In this document: in pieces, positions 11,166-23,275 of the stretch
Numbering within the stretch: position 1 is the stretch's first letter
Layout of the letters: each line of letters begins with the position of its first letter
The notes under the pieces: generated by a model
Told to the model about the DNA's origin: nothing
The model's input: the letters and a program-made list of their open reading frames with translations, nothing else
The model's database searches: none
NCBI GenBank assembly: GCA_022925895.1
Contig: JAKSYS010000196.1
Location: forward strand, 1 to 64,000
DNA: 64,000 nt
From: Fragilaria crotonensis
Taxonomy: Eukaryota > Bacillariophyta > Fragilariophyceae > Fragilariales > Fragilariaceae
Direction: 5' to 3'
Position numbers and translations under genes: made by a program

Positions 11166-14152
11166 ATGACCGAAGCAGCGGCTCTCCCGTCTCAAACCCA
11201 TCCCATGTCCCTCCCTCCTGACAACGACAACCACTTTGGTTTTCTTTTGAAGGACTGGAACGATTTCCCTGACACCGACATTCCTCCCGAGTACTTGCCC
11301 GAAACGCAGAACGAACGCGTTAAACGCATTTACGAGGAAACAGGCCAACGCAACGAAACCACTCCGACCGCTTGGCACAGATTCTCAACTCTCGGGCGAA
11401 ACATCGTGTCTTTTCTTAACTTTGAAGCAATTTGGAACAATTTCGACAACGACCAACTTCAACTTCATTTAGTTGTGTGGTACCGTTACATGTACTACAT
11501 TGACCGTAAACTCGACGTTCCAAAGAAACTCCATGACTGGGCAAACAATCTCTCTCTTCCCTATTTATCTACCCATACTGACAAAGTTCTTCCAGTGGAT
11601 ACGACCACAATAGGTTTCGAAGCGTGGTCCAAGCGCGCCAACAATATCTACTCATGGAACAAGGTCATTGGATCTGCGAAGGCAAAGCGCCGCACCCAGA
11701 TTGCCAGGAAAACCTCCTCCGGGCTGAAGAAGACGTCAATTGCTCTCAAGACAACAGACCTCTTCAAACAACAACTTGCATTCACTACCCCTCCAATTCC
11801 GGAAGAACTAGACGATGAACAGATGGACGTCGAAATTCCAGGAGTCCGTGCACAAACATTCCAAACACCTGCTCAATCGTCCAAGACAACTCCACCGCTC
11901 CCATTATTTTCCCAACCAAAATCCCAGACCAACAACCCGCCACCCAAAAGCCACCCGAACCATGGACAGGAAGTAAAGAACAGAGAGTCGAATTCTACTA
12001 CATCGTCAGCGGATGAAAAAATGTCGGCATTGATTCCAAACTTGAACATCCCAATCAACGATGGCACTATTCGCATCACGCTCCGTTGGAAAACGACCGC
12101 AGACGTCGTCTCGCTAGCCTTATCCCAGCAATCGCAGAAGTTATCCGTTGCGATCCACTCGCTTCTTAATGAGATTTTCAGAGATGAGGATGGCCTTCTA
12201 TATCTTTGGAAAGACGAAGGAACGGAAAATTACAACTCTTTATCAAAAATGACGCCAGAGGAAGTACGATCATACATCGCTCCTTCCATATCGGTTCTAC
12301 CGTCCCAATCACAAATCATCATTGCGCTACGTTTTGGATTCACTGACAAACCGCCTCATCATTGGAAAAACCAGTCTAGAGTGCAGGAAGCACTCACAAG
12401 GAACAAAGTCTCAACGATGTTTTCCAACTCTAAAAGCACCAGCGGCGATCATGTTATTTCGGGGTACATTCTCCTCAAAGCTCCTCGCACCACTCACCGC
12501 ACCCGTTTCCTCCAAAGTCTACGAAGCAAGCTTCCAGCAACAACCCCTTTTTCGACATTTTTCTTCATCGACGAACTCCGTTTGATCAGGACATCAATCA
12601 CCTGGTGGTACAATGCGGAAAAAACCACGTCCATTCTCTGAGCCAGACCTTACTCTCTGCACTGGATGGATCTGGAGCTGGAGTATACATTCCAAGATTT
12701 GCGTTCGCGAAAATGACGACGGCAGAGGCAATGAACTTGTTCGATAAGCACGACTCCTACATCAAGTCCCTAAGATACGTCCAGTTGTCCCCGATGATCA
12801 ACAATCTAGATACCATAAGGACAGAATTTTTTCCGGACGGGACAAAAATGGAAAGAACCACAAGGGACTGGGCTGCAACCATACTATCTGCAGACGGAAG
12901 TGAATCAGCACATGTCGACGTCGTTAACGGAGGTTATGATCAGAAATCATTTTTACTCATGGCTCCCCAGCACGAAGTTACCGTTCGTCAAGCGTTCGAA
13001 GAGTACCGCCGCCGAGTCTTCCCTTTCTCGGTTCGAGAAGAACGCTTCAGAGATGCAATTGGTCCCCCTCCATCAGTTATACATGTGTTCACTAAAGTAA
13101 ACGAAAATTTGTCTTCTATTGACAAATTATTCTCTTCAACGGTATCGTGGAAGCAATCAACAGCGCAAGGCGACGAGTCAGCTGCAGAAGCAGAATCAAG
13201 AGCTGACTCCTCCTTGACACCCGGAGGAGCAGCCGATAAACCCGTCGGATCAACAATCGACTCTTCATCAGAACCTGGGGGCCCTAAAACACCATCGGAC
13301 CAGATGTACACGGCTACCAAGCCGACGGCACCACACACCCCACTGGAATCACTTCGCGAGCAATATGGTCTGCGCTCTACAGCACAGACGGCGGCATCAA
13401 CCGACTCAAACAACTCAGTCAACTCTCGACTTTCATCAATGTCAACGTCTACGGCTAGATTTCAAGAAATAGAAGCTCGAATCCAACGTCAACAGAAGGA
13501 GTTTGACCGGAAGGATCGCATCAATACGGAGCGACTGGAACGCATGGAACGCCAATTTACAAGATTTGACGACATGGATCACAGGTTTGATACTATGGAA
13601 GGCAATCTCATGAACGTTATGGAAACACAAGCTGGAGTCGGCGGAACCATGAACAAACTCAACGACAAATTATCGGCTCTTATGGATATGATTGCTATGA
13701 CAAACATACACACCGGCCACGCACACGACATCTCCAAAGTACTCAACAACACCAATCCCACAGCAACCGTGGCAGATCCCAACCAGCCGTCTTTTCCGTC
13801 CCCATCTGACTTATCAAATCGCCAGCTGGACAGGAGTCCTTCGTCACCCATCAAAAAGAAACACCGGGCTGGCTTCAACAATGACGACACGGGCGATATC
13901 GGCATGAACCAAGTCTTAGACACCGACAAAAATGGACCCGCAGACAGCGCACCACAATCCACAATCACGGCTATCACGATCGACGCGATGTGCGAAGATC
14001 CAGAACTGGACAGTCTGCACCCTCTATCTCAGGCGGTCAGCACACCATTGCCACAAGACGATTACATAGAAACCCACCAACTTGCAACAACAGAAATGGA
14101 CGAGATTGCCACCGACCTCGAGAGTCGATACAATGACGGGTCTACCTCATGA
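11166..14152 (+). pseudogene. LINE-c ORF1 (nucleic-acid-binding/coiled-coil protein), one frame change
   Basis: The start is the ATG at 11166 in good context (CCACCATGACC), 95 bp into the element. The first frame runs to a stop at 12641. The homologous reading then moves to the frame that stays open to 14152, with the switch near 12545 beside a CCCCTTTTT run, so a single-base slip is likely. The second half has an acidic, Ser/Thr/Pro-rich stretch (about 13150-13420) followed by a heptad-like coiled coil (about 13460-13700: RFQEIEARIQRQQKEFDRK and on). No zinc knuckle is visible. ORF1 proteins of LINEs bind the RNA and trimerise through coiled coils, which fits. The stop overlaps the ORF2 start. 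Confidence 0.8.
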
Positions 14153-17100
14153 GTCACCCTCCAGTAGAAGAGAGAACACAGACATCTGCAGACCGTGATC
14201 GGGACTCTGCAGTCGGAACCAAGAGCGCTACTACTCCCTACCAGTCCCGCAGATACAGGAACCTACCCATTGATGCATCCATTCCACTCCTCCCCATTGG
14301 CCACTTCATGTCGATCCCAAATCGCCCTGGAAGGAAACCTCGCACCCATCCGCTAGATCCTGCTCTATCGAAGTCATACGGAGATGCCATCCTACAAAAA
14401 TCAGAGAAAACCGTGCGGCTCTTCTTCCAAAACGTTCACGGTCTCACCGTCTCCAAAGGAAGCGACGACTACAGGTACTTCCTCAATTCTCTACAATCCC
14501 TTCATGTCGATGTCGCCGGACTTGCAGAAACCAATACATGCTGGCAACACTCTCACCTACGCGACGATTTTACCAACGTGGTCCGGCGTTTTCATCGACA
14601 GAGCAAAACAGTGTTCGGATCTCCGACTACAGAAACTGACCCTATTCCGCTATCGGAGACATTTCAAGCGGGTGGAACAGTCACAATGGTGATGGGAAGC
14701 CTCGTTTCACGTGTAAACGGAGGCAATATACTCGATTCCACCGGTCTCGGCAGATGGTCTGGAGTCACTTTCTCGGGTACCGAGTCCCAAAAACTCACAG
14801 TTATCACAGCATACCGGGTATGCTCCGGTTCCATTCGTTCGGCGCCACTTGGTAGCTCCTTTGCAAGAGAATACAATCACTTCCACTCCACAATGAAATG
14901 CACCGTCAATCCAAGAAGATTATTCCTTCGCGACCTCCAACAACAAATCGCTCACTGTCAAGAGCAGGGACATGCTATTGTTGTCATGATGGACGCCAAT
15001 GCAACTATACACTCCGACACTCACTTTGCTGATTTCCTCGACCATTGTGCACTATTCGACCTCCACGCCAACGATCCGGCAGATTCGACATACATTGGGG
15101 CAGAATCACGCAGAATCGATTTCATCTTTGGCTGCCATCAAGCACGACTACTTCTGGAAAGATCAGGCACCTTAGCGTACAACGAGGGACCACAGTCAGA
15201 CCATCGCGGTCTATATGTCGACCTCAAACTGGAATTCTTCTCCCGATCACAGGCGATCCCTCCCTCCCAGTCCAGAACAGTACACACGGGAAACCCAGAA
15301 CTTGTTCAACGGTATAACAGAAAAGTAATGGAATACTACACAGCGCACAACATGGTCGAACGCATTAACAAGCTGGCAAACAACTACAAATCCATGTCTA
15401 GGGCAGAGATTCGCTCCCAACTCATCGCGTGGGATAACGATAAAGGACGTGCAATGAAGGCAGCTGAGAACGTCTTAAGCAAACCTCCCAAGAAGTGTCG
15501 TTGGTCTCCAACCCTTAGAAACAAAGCATTCACTCGCATCTACTGGAAGCTTCGGTTACGCGAACTCAAAGAGGGGAAAAACTACTCTGCAACCTTTCGG
15601 CGCTGGCAAGCTCAGATTCGTGTTTACGACAAAAAGTTTTGCTTTCCATTCTTAAATCAAGAGCTTTCCGAAACTGAAGTACGCGCACAGTTCAACAAAG
15701 CCTCGTCTGACTTCCATAAATGCCAATCTGCAGCAACTCCGATGCGATTCAAATGCTACGAGGACCTCATTTCAACGTATGAAAACGACACCAATCCCAT
15801 TACCATGACGGACTCCAGAAGAAAAGCATCCATAGTCAGGAGAACGATCGACTGCGAGACCATCAGGAATAAATTTCGAGATATCCGTCGCACGGTGAAA
15901 CCAGCTGAAGTATCCAGTTTATCGAAAATTCAGATTCCTGTCGGATCCTCAACTTGTTTAAATCACGACGAAGTGGAAACCAACGCTTATCACATTCTTC
16001 AACATCGCGACCCGTTAGACATAATGTGGGAGACGGTGATCGATAGAAAGCAAATGGAAGCACACCTCATCTCATACAACAGAGACTCATTCCGAGCGGC
16101 GAGCGAATCACCGCTGGGCAACGGCGTTCTCTATGATGCAATTACATTCTCAGGCTTATCTCTAACATCAGATCACATCCTCGCCGGCATGCCTCCGCAC
16201 GAATGGATCAACGACGACCAAGCACTTCGCGAGTTTTTAGCATCGTTCACCATTCCGGAATCAGTACACAAACACGGTAACATAACGACCGAAATCAGCA
16301 AAGACGACGTCCTCCGAGGATTTCAATCGTGGCGCGAATCCACCTCCACATCACCGTCGGGACGCCATCTTGGGTTATACAAGTCGGAGATACAACACCC
16401 TACTCTCTTGGACTGCTTCGTTAAATTCATGAATATCTCCGTGAGCAGCGGGATCTCAATCCCTCGATGGAGTCAGGCGGTAAGCGTTCTCATCGAAAAG
16501 GACGCTGGTCAGCCACGCATCAATCGCCTTCGAATCATTTTTTAATTTCTTCCTGAAGTTACAATGGGGGCACAGGCTGGTTCAAAGAGCACTATCTCTG
16601 GGCCTTTTACACAACGGACAACACGGGTCTATTCCAGGTCGCATGGCACTCGATCCAGTAATGCTCACACAACTGTCCAGTGATTTATGTCGGGTTCTGA
16701 AGCACGACTACGCCCGTTTTGACAACGACGCCTCATCTTGTTATGACCGCATCATAGTCGGCCTCGGGATGCTAGCAGCACGGAAATGTGGAATGCCACA
16801 GCACGCCATACGAACGCACGCTGACTCCCTGAAGTTTATGCAATACACAGTGAAAACGGTTCACGGCATCTCGGAGGAAAACTACCATGGGACAGTGTTT
16901 TCTCCACTCTTCGGCACGGGTCAAGGGAGCGGAGCGTCCCCAGCAGTCTGGCTTTCACTAGTCGTAATTCTGTTACAAACATTGGACCGACTGATTCCAG
17001 ACCGGGTGAATTTTTCGTCCACATCTGGAGACATCGTACACACAAGACTATCGGATGCATTCGTCGATGATACTTCTCTCAGTTTCACCTCGTCCTCGCA

Positions 17101-19874
17101 CGACACAGATATCAATGACCTTATCGAAAGATTAGAAAAAAAGCACAAACATGGGAACACCTACTCTACTTGTCCGGCGGCAAACTTAACTTGGCTAAGT
17201 GCTCTTGGTTCATCGTTCGTTGGGAATGGACAAATGGTCGCCCAGTGATCAGACCGATCATGGAAAAGGATCGAGATGTAAGAATCTATCACGGCAACAA
17301 TGTCCAGTCCGCTTCGAAGATAAAGCGCACATCACCGGACGAATCTACACGAATGCTTGGGGTTATGATGAATCCACTCGGTGACTTCGGCTCACATCTA
17401 AAACATTTGAAGAAGAAGGCAGACATATTCGCAACTCGTATAATGTCACCGCGCCTGACCGCGTCAGACATTAGTATCTTCCATCGGACCACATACGTGC
17501 CATCTATGCGGTATGGGCTGGCGGCGGTCGCAATCGACGAAGAAGAACTGAATAAAGTACAATCCCGTATCCTTCCCGCCATTCTGCAGAAGTTGAACAT
17601 TCAAAGCACGATTCCCACATCAATTCGACATGGACCTCGCGAGCTGGGAGGCATCGCTCTCTACGACTTGCGCACAGAAGCGGGGATAGAGTCGTTGAAA
17701 TTTCTACGAGACGCTCTCTACAGCAACTCCGAGAACGGCAAACTAATACGGTTAAATCTTCAATATTCACAAATTGAAGCTGGTATCGGTGAAGACTTGC
17801 TCAATTTCCAACCATAAACATCTCGTACCTCACTCCGACGTGGATATTATCCCTCCGACAATTTCTATCGCTTCACAATATGTCCGTCGTTGTGAGCGAT
17901 GCATACAAGATCAACCTTCGCGGAGACTCCGACCAATACATCATGCAATCACCTCACCTTGCAAGGTATTCACCAGCTCAACAGAAGGACATCAACCTCG
18001 TCCGTCTTTTTCTCCAAGTCAACACATTGGCAGATATCACGGACCCATCGAATCCAAAGGCGGTACATCTCTCCTACCTGGACGGTCAACGACCTTCGGG
18101 ATTTACTGAGAACCAACAATGGCCACGACAACAGCCTCCATCCAAGCAACAGATACGATTATGGAAGAGGTACATCAAGTCCTCCTACCTTCGATACGTC
18201 CCGTACTGGAAAATCGTTCCACTCCAGCAGGAAAACTCCGTTGCCCACCTTCTCCCCAACCCCAACAGCCTTCGACGATCTCATGGCATATTTGTCGAGT
18301 TTACCACAGTCTTGCCGCCGAATGTTGGACGGTTTTGAACAGATGTCCACCGATCTCAAAGTTTGGAAATCATTCCGCGCCAAAAAACGACTCTACGTAG
18401 CAACTGACGGCGGGCTACTTCTCACGCAGGGGACACATGGCTGGGTCATCTCAAACGGACCCGAAGTCCTATTTCGCTGTGCAGGTCCAGTCGACGGACC
18501 ATTCGACACTTCCTCATCCACGAGATGTGAAATATCAGGCTACGCATCTGCTCTCCTATTCATCGATCACCTCGCACGCTTTTGGGGCATTCGACATAAA
18601 TGCCGGTTCACATGGATATGCGACAGCAAAGCGGCGCTCTCGAGAGTGAAACGATATGCGACTCGTCATCCATCGCGGACTATGCCGAACGACGCGGACC
18701 TCATTTCAACGATACGGCAACACCTCAAGTCAATCAAGTGCAAATTCACGCACCGCTGGATCAAAGGACACCAAGACGCTCACTTCAAAAGGCACCTCTC
18801 GACACCAGCAAAACTGAATATAGAGGCCGATTTGCTCGCATCTCGGTATCGGAAAAACGGCTCACTGACATCCAGCCAGGGGTGCGACCATGTACCTCTC
18901 CAACAATGCTCTATTTCCATAAACCACAAGCAACTCACTGGTCAGTACGACGACAGCATAAGGTACCACGTGAACGGCTACCACCTCCGGAGATACTTGC
19001 AGGAAAAGAAACAATGGTCCGACAAAGTGTGGGACATGATAGACTTTCACGTTTTCGGCAAACACTACTGCCGTCTCCCGCTACGCCAACAGATCACACG
19101 CACCAAATTCGTCTATGATCAACTTCCACTGGGAGTCCGTCGTATCCAACAAGCCCCAGTAAAAGACCCGTTGCTTAGTCTATGCCCATGCTGCAAAGTC
19201 TCCGTCGAAACCTCCGATCATCTTCTCCACTGTACTTCATGCCCGGACCGCACACAACACGTCAAGTCTCTGAAATCCACTATATGCTCGGATGACATTC
19301 ATCCAGTCCGCTACATATTGGCAGCTGGCATCCTCCACTGGCTGGATCACGGGGACTCAGTCCCATTCACTCCCAGCCTGTCAGAATATGATCCCAAGTT
19401 CACATCCATGCTTCAAGACGCAATCCGGGACCAGGCACGCATCGGATGGGGTAACGCTCTCAGGGTTTTTTCTGCAAAGCCTGGAGAGACGGCAAATCAT
19501 GACTTTCACGCTCCGAACAGACTGGAAACCGCACGAGGCGATGACAGAATGAGATCCATTATTGAGGCGACACATGAATTCACGCGGCTCACATGGCTTT
19601 CGAGGAACTCTGCACTCCACGCAAAGAGGACGATGACGTTAGGGCAACTCGAGACACAGAAATCGCGGAGATCAAACTATACCACAGCATGCCACACCTT
19701 CTTCCTCTTCACGACCAGCACTACTGTTCAGGTTCTTTGGCAAAACTTTTATCTGGGTCAGCATCTACTCGACGACGTTGGCTACGCGTTGTGAAGCAAT
19801 CCATGGCGGCACACGCGAGGGACGGATCCAGACAATCATTACTGACGTCATTCTTCCCGCGTCAGTCGCCCTGA
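14149..19874 (+). pseudogene. LINE-c ORF2: endonuclease, reverse transcriptase, RNase H, CCHC finger
   Basis: The domains, in order, are as follows. An apurinic-type endonuclease lies at about 14400-15230, with LAETN, MMDANAT, RRIDFIFG and SDHRG. Reverse transcriptase lies at about 16430-17240, with motif A FDNDASSCYD, motif B GTGQGSGASP and the catalytic FVDD, followed by the thumb to about 17800. RNase H lies at about 18390-18860, with D in ATDGG, E in TRCE, D in CDSKAAL and D in NIEADLLA. A CCHC finger (CPCCKV...H...C) lies at about 19180-19235. The last residues contain QSLLTSFF (19833-19856), a perfect PIP-box consensus. About five frame changes occur, near 16545 (a small deletion), 17145, 17800, 18240 and 19600. 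The ATGA overlap with ORF1 suggests termination-reinitiation. Confidence 0.88.
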
Positions 19875-19944
19875 GCCACGCGTGAATGAATCATGCTCAA
19901 GTCTAGAAATTAACTAAATCGCCCCGCGGTACACCGCCGGGCGT

Positions 19945-19997
19945 GGGTACACAGTACTGGCCTACCGGCCAGTACATGGTGACAACCCTATAATTAG
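19945..19997 (+). other. Conserved 3'-end stem-loop module of LINE-c
   Basis: GGGTACAC (19945-19952) can pair with GTG-ACA-ACCC (about 19979-19988: GGGT with ACCC, CAC with GTG). Between them lies a strong hairpin, GTACTGGCC-TACC-GGCCAGTAC. TATAATTAG and the T-rich tail follow. The same flanks with a different hairpin sequence occur at 58418-58473 and 9092-9145 (both minus). Such 3' hairpins are bound by the reverse transcriptase in stringent LINEs; that role here is inferred. Confidence 0.7.
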
Positions 19998-20030
19998 GTT
20001 TCATTTTATTTTTATTCAAACGGGAATGGG

Positions 20031-21263
20031 CGGCGTATGGTTTGATGCGCTCAACCCACTCGCGTCGCCAATCGTCTGGCGCCAGCGTTTCCCGGTACGC
20101 GTCGCACGCCAGTTGGTAACGAGCAACAACCGACACGGTGCCATCACCATCTCGGACTTAGAGCTCACTGGCATGATAGCCCACAAGGACATTCTGGCGC
20201 AACTGCGCGACGTCGCCGAACGCACCGTGTGGATCGCAAGCGACAACCGAGCCGCGGTTGCGTGGTCCGCGAAAGGCTCCGCGACGTCCATGGCAGCGCG
20301 CGCTTACCTCCTCCGCCACAACGCGCTACACCAACGCCAGCACCGATACATATCCCGCCATCGTTATATACCAGGCCCAGTTAATGTCATGGCCGATGAC
20401 GCCAGTCGCCGTTGGGATCTTACTGACCATGAATTACTCACGCATTTTGATCGCACGTACCCACAGGCGAGCTCTTGGTGCATGCGGACCCTGCAACCCG
20501 CGACCAATGCCGCACTGATTGGCGCGTTATCCAGGAGACGACCGCTCAACGCGTCTCCACTCAACGCGCTGCCAGCGGAGCCACAGCCTGGGCTCTCTGG
20601 GAGGCCTTCTGTGCCAGCCTCCGCCTCGACCCCCTTGCTATCGGGAACAGGGACCCCATACCTCTTCTGCAACTCTACGCCCAACGCTACCGCGACGGCA
20701 CCATTGCGGCCGGTCGTCACCCTGTCCGAGCTCGGACAGTGGATGACGCCGTACGAGCGGTGGGCCAGACGTACGCCGGAATGGGGGCCCCTGATCCTCG
20801 CCTAGATCGCCATGGCCAGCTTGACTTGCGCCTCGCGGCGCTCTATCGCGCGTGGAAGCGCATGGATGACCCCCCCACCCGAGTCAAGCCTCTGTCTCTT
20901 GCCGTGGTGGCACACGTGTGGGCCACAGCACATCGCGACGCTACCCCACGCGCCCTAGCCACTGCTGAATGTCTCGTGATTGGTTTTTATTTCCTTTTGC
21001 GCCCTGGGGAATACTTGGGGACCCCTCGGGGCACCCAATTCCTCCTCCGCAATGTCAAGTTCTGGATCGGCTCTCGCGCCCTTTCACCCTCTGCATGTCG
21101 CGAGGATGAACTCCTCGCCACCACATTCGCCGCTTTGACTTTCAACGTCAAAAGAACGGCGTCCGCAATGAAACCGTCGGGCATGGCCGGTCGGGCCACC
21201 TCACCTCTGCCCGGTCCATTCCGCCACCGCCCGTGTCATCGCCCTGCGCCGTGCTTTTGTGGA
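20031..21263 (+). mobile_element. DIRS-like retroelement fossil, segment 3 (RNase H and tyrosine recombinase)
   Basis: Just after the LINE-c target duplication comes an RNase H-like region (GGVWFDALNP; TISDLELTGMIAH; ASDNRAAVAW; ADDASRRWDLT). A tyrosine-recombinase (phage-integrase-fold) region follows, with ATAWALWEAFC and the typical LLRPGEYL block around 20990-21020. The C-terminal catalytic part of the recombinase is not seen, so the element is incomplete as well as split. RT-RNase H-YR order defines DIRS-type elements. No terminal repeats were identified. Confidence 0.8.
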
Positions 21264-21507
21264 CTTGGATCAACTCGAAATCTCAAAACAGACAAGAATT
21301 GATCGAGTTACGGTCCAATATGTGGTACATAAAAGAGTCCGAATGCCATGTTATGATGGTGCAAGAGGTACATTTTAATTTGAAGCCACCACCATGGGAA
21401 CAATCTGAGTAGACAGAAAGTTTTAAAATGTTATTCTTGCCTTGGATCAATTCGAAATTCTGGAAACAGACAAGAATTGATGAAGTTGTGGTCCAATTTG
21501 TGATGAT
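21264..21507. repeat. Partial tandem duplication, period 177 bp
   Basis: CTTGGATCAACTCGAAAT with its following ~60 bp at 21264 recurs, slightly diverged, at 21441 (CTTGGATCAATTCGAAAT). It begins exactly where the recombinase homology of the DIRS-like fossil stops, so it may be a remnant of that element's end. Confidence 0.6.
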
Positions 21508-22982
21508 GTAACAGTATCTGTCGTGTTGGGCACATGCAACACATGAGACAAGCGACTTACGAATTACTACGAAGTCTTGGAGTAGATTGTCGCTTGCGTG
21601 CATTCTGTACCGGTCCCTACGGTAACATCCTGCGTTATTATATTTCCTAGTTACTCTCGTATTAGATCATAAACGTTACTAAAGTAACGTTACGCTAGTA
21701 GATTTTCCCTGACAAATAGTGAGGGCTACGATATGCTCTACGTAAATCAAAAATACTATTCTGACCACAGCAGTACATTCACGTGTTGTTCCCACTGTTT
21801 TGAATGGTATTTTTTAGATTCTTTGGTAACGCTGTGGGTACTCAAAATTGGTGTCAAAGTGTTACTTTTGCCTTAAGTGGAACGTTACTTGAACGCATCA
21901 TCACAGTAATACTTCGACTACTTCCGGGTGCTTCAGATCACAAACGCAAATAGCAACACAACAAGAAGAACCACTTTCGACAGCACGCAAGAATGTTGAA
22001 TCCATGGAGGCAAGTTCCTTGTTGTCAGTTTGGAAGCTTGGTAGCAGTGTATGGCTGATCCTGATGTTGCCACCACATCTCGTGAGACATGACCCGCAGG
22101 CACCAAATCCTTACCTTCGGGGCTTTTTGAATTCATACTCTGACACCGCGAATCTCGCAAAGGTAGTCAAACAAATGGGAGAAGTCTTTATGATCAATTT
22201 GGATCGAAACAAATGCATCACAACTATTTTCACTCATTCGATCAAATCCTGCGTTCCAGATTTGGCTCATCGGAATGAGCAGCAAAACGAGATTCGATTA
22301 TCTCTGTATCGGACATGTGGGGCAGGAATTGATGATGACAATCACATTGGACAAGAAAATTTTGGGAGAAGTTGGCTTTGTTGGAGAAACTCCGGCCAAG
22401 GCTGCCAAGGCAGTGAAGAGCACATTTGGACAATTTCATCGGCATGAGTACAAGTTTTTGAATCGCCCAGGTGAGAAATCCAATGGCGAGCATCGCAGTG
22501 CAGGTCCCAGCAGGAAGCTTGAGCGAGGGTTTCTATCACTGGGGCTACCATTAGCTACTAGTATATTGGAATGGATGGAAGTTGATTCATGGAGAGGAGG
22601 GTCAGTCTAGAAGAAGTGACACCAAATGTTGAACCGATGAACCCAACAGCAGGTTAAGGGGTAATGGTGACAAAGGAATTGTTTGCCATCGGTCCCTTGG
22701 ACAAAGATGGTGGGTTGCTGTCTGGCACTTTAAGAGATCCCGGAGAAGGAAGGAAGCAAATCAGAACTTTAGAAAGAATGACATGGAAGATGAGTAAATG
22801 ATGTTAACTTTACCAGCGTTGCATCTTGATCATCAAGATTGATCACTTGGCACTTTGCACTTGCCGATGAAGTGCCTGGAAGGTCCGGCAATACACGCTT
22901 TAGTCGTGAATCAAGGTCGAATTCACGCTGGCCGGAGGCGAAAATCATTTCCGTTCTGTGTCTGGCTGGTGCTAAACTGGTT
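21508..22982. other. Intergenic stretch without a recognisable gene
   Basis: Only short overlapping frames are present on both strands (the longest about 147 codons at 22004-22447), with no recognisable domain, no consistent codon pattern and no clear start context. It includes the first copy of a ~50-bp dispersed repeat at 21614-21664. Confidence 0.5.
21614..21664 (+). repeat. 50-bp direct repeat, copy 1
   Basis: CCTACGGTAACATCCTGCG plus about 30 more bases, repeated at 23540-23589 with 2-3 mismatches. Confidence 0.75.
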
Positions 22983-23275
22983 ATGCCAGCGTCATCGTCG
23001 TTTTGCTGACACTTGCTGACGAAAAGACAGATCTGCTGACATACGCTGACAAAAAACGAATTTGCTGACGTCTGCTGACGAAATTCGAATCTGCTGACAT
23101 TTTCTGACATATGATGACGAAAACGAGTTTTTTCCAGTACAAAAGCTACGGTGATGCTGACATCTTCTGACGTTTGCTGACGAGAATCAAGTTTGCTGAC
23201 ATTTGCTGACGAAAAGCAAATCTGCTGACATTTGCTGACGAAAAAGAAATCTGCTGACATTTGCTGAACCTTGCC
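22983..23275 (-). repeat. TGCTGAC-rich minisatellite
   Basis: Many copies of TTGCTGACATTTGCTGACGAAAA-like units with a period near 36 bp, each containing two TGCTGAC heptamers about 12 bp apart. One stretch (about 23115-23155) interrupts the array. A minus-strand frame of 163 codons spans it, but the repetitive composition makes coding unlikely. Confidence 0.85.

Larger units (their letters stand above)
11071..20015 (+). mobile_element. LINE-c: full-length two-ORF LINE with RNase H (clade 1)
   Basis: This 8945-bp insert is flanked by the 15-bp duplication TCAAACGGGAATGGG (11056-11070 and 20016-20030) in the DIRS-like fossil. It has a 95-bp 5' UTR, ORF1 (11166-14152), ORF2 (14149-19874), a 141-bp 3' UTR with a conserved hairpin module, and a T-rich tail (TTTCATTTTATTTTTAT). 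ORF1 and ORF2 overlap by ATGA at 14149-14152. Both termini and the target duplication are present, so it is not 5'-truncated, but ORF1 has one frame change and ORF2 about five. It is therefore either dead or blurred by sequence errors. RNase H plus a CCHC finger resembles I/plant-L1-like LINEs; the exact clade is not resolved. Confidence 0.93.

Noticed and set aside
22769-23260. 163-codon minus frame over the TGCTGAC repeats as a gene
   Set aside because: It is open only because the repeat lacks stops in that frame; the composition is repetitive and no domain is seen.
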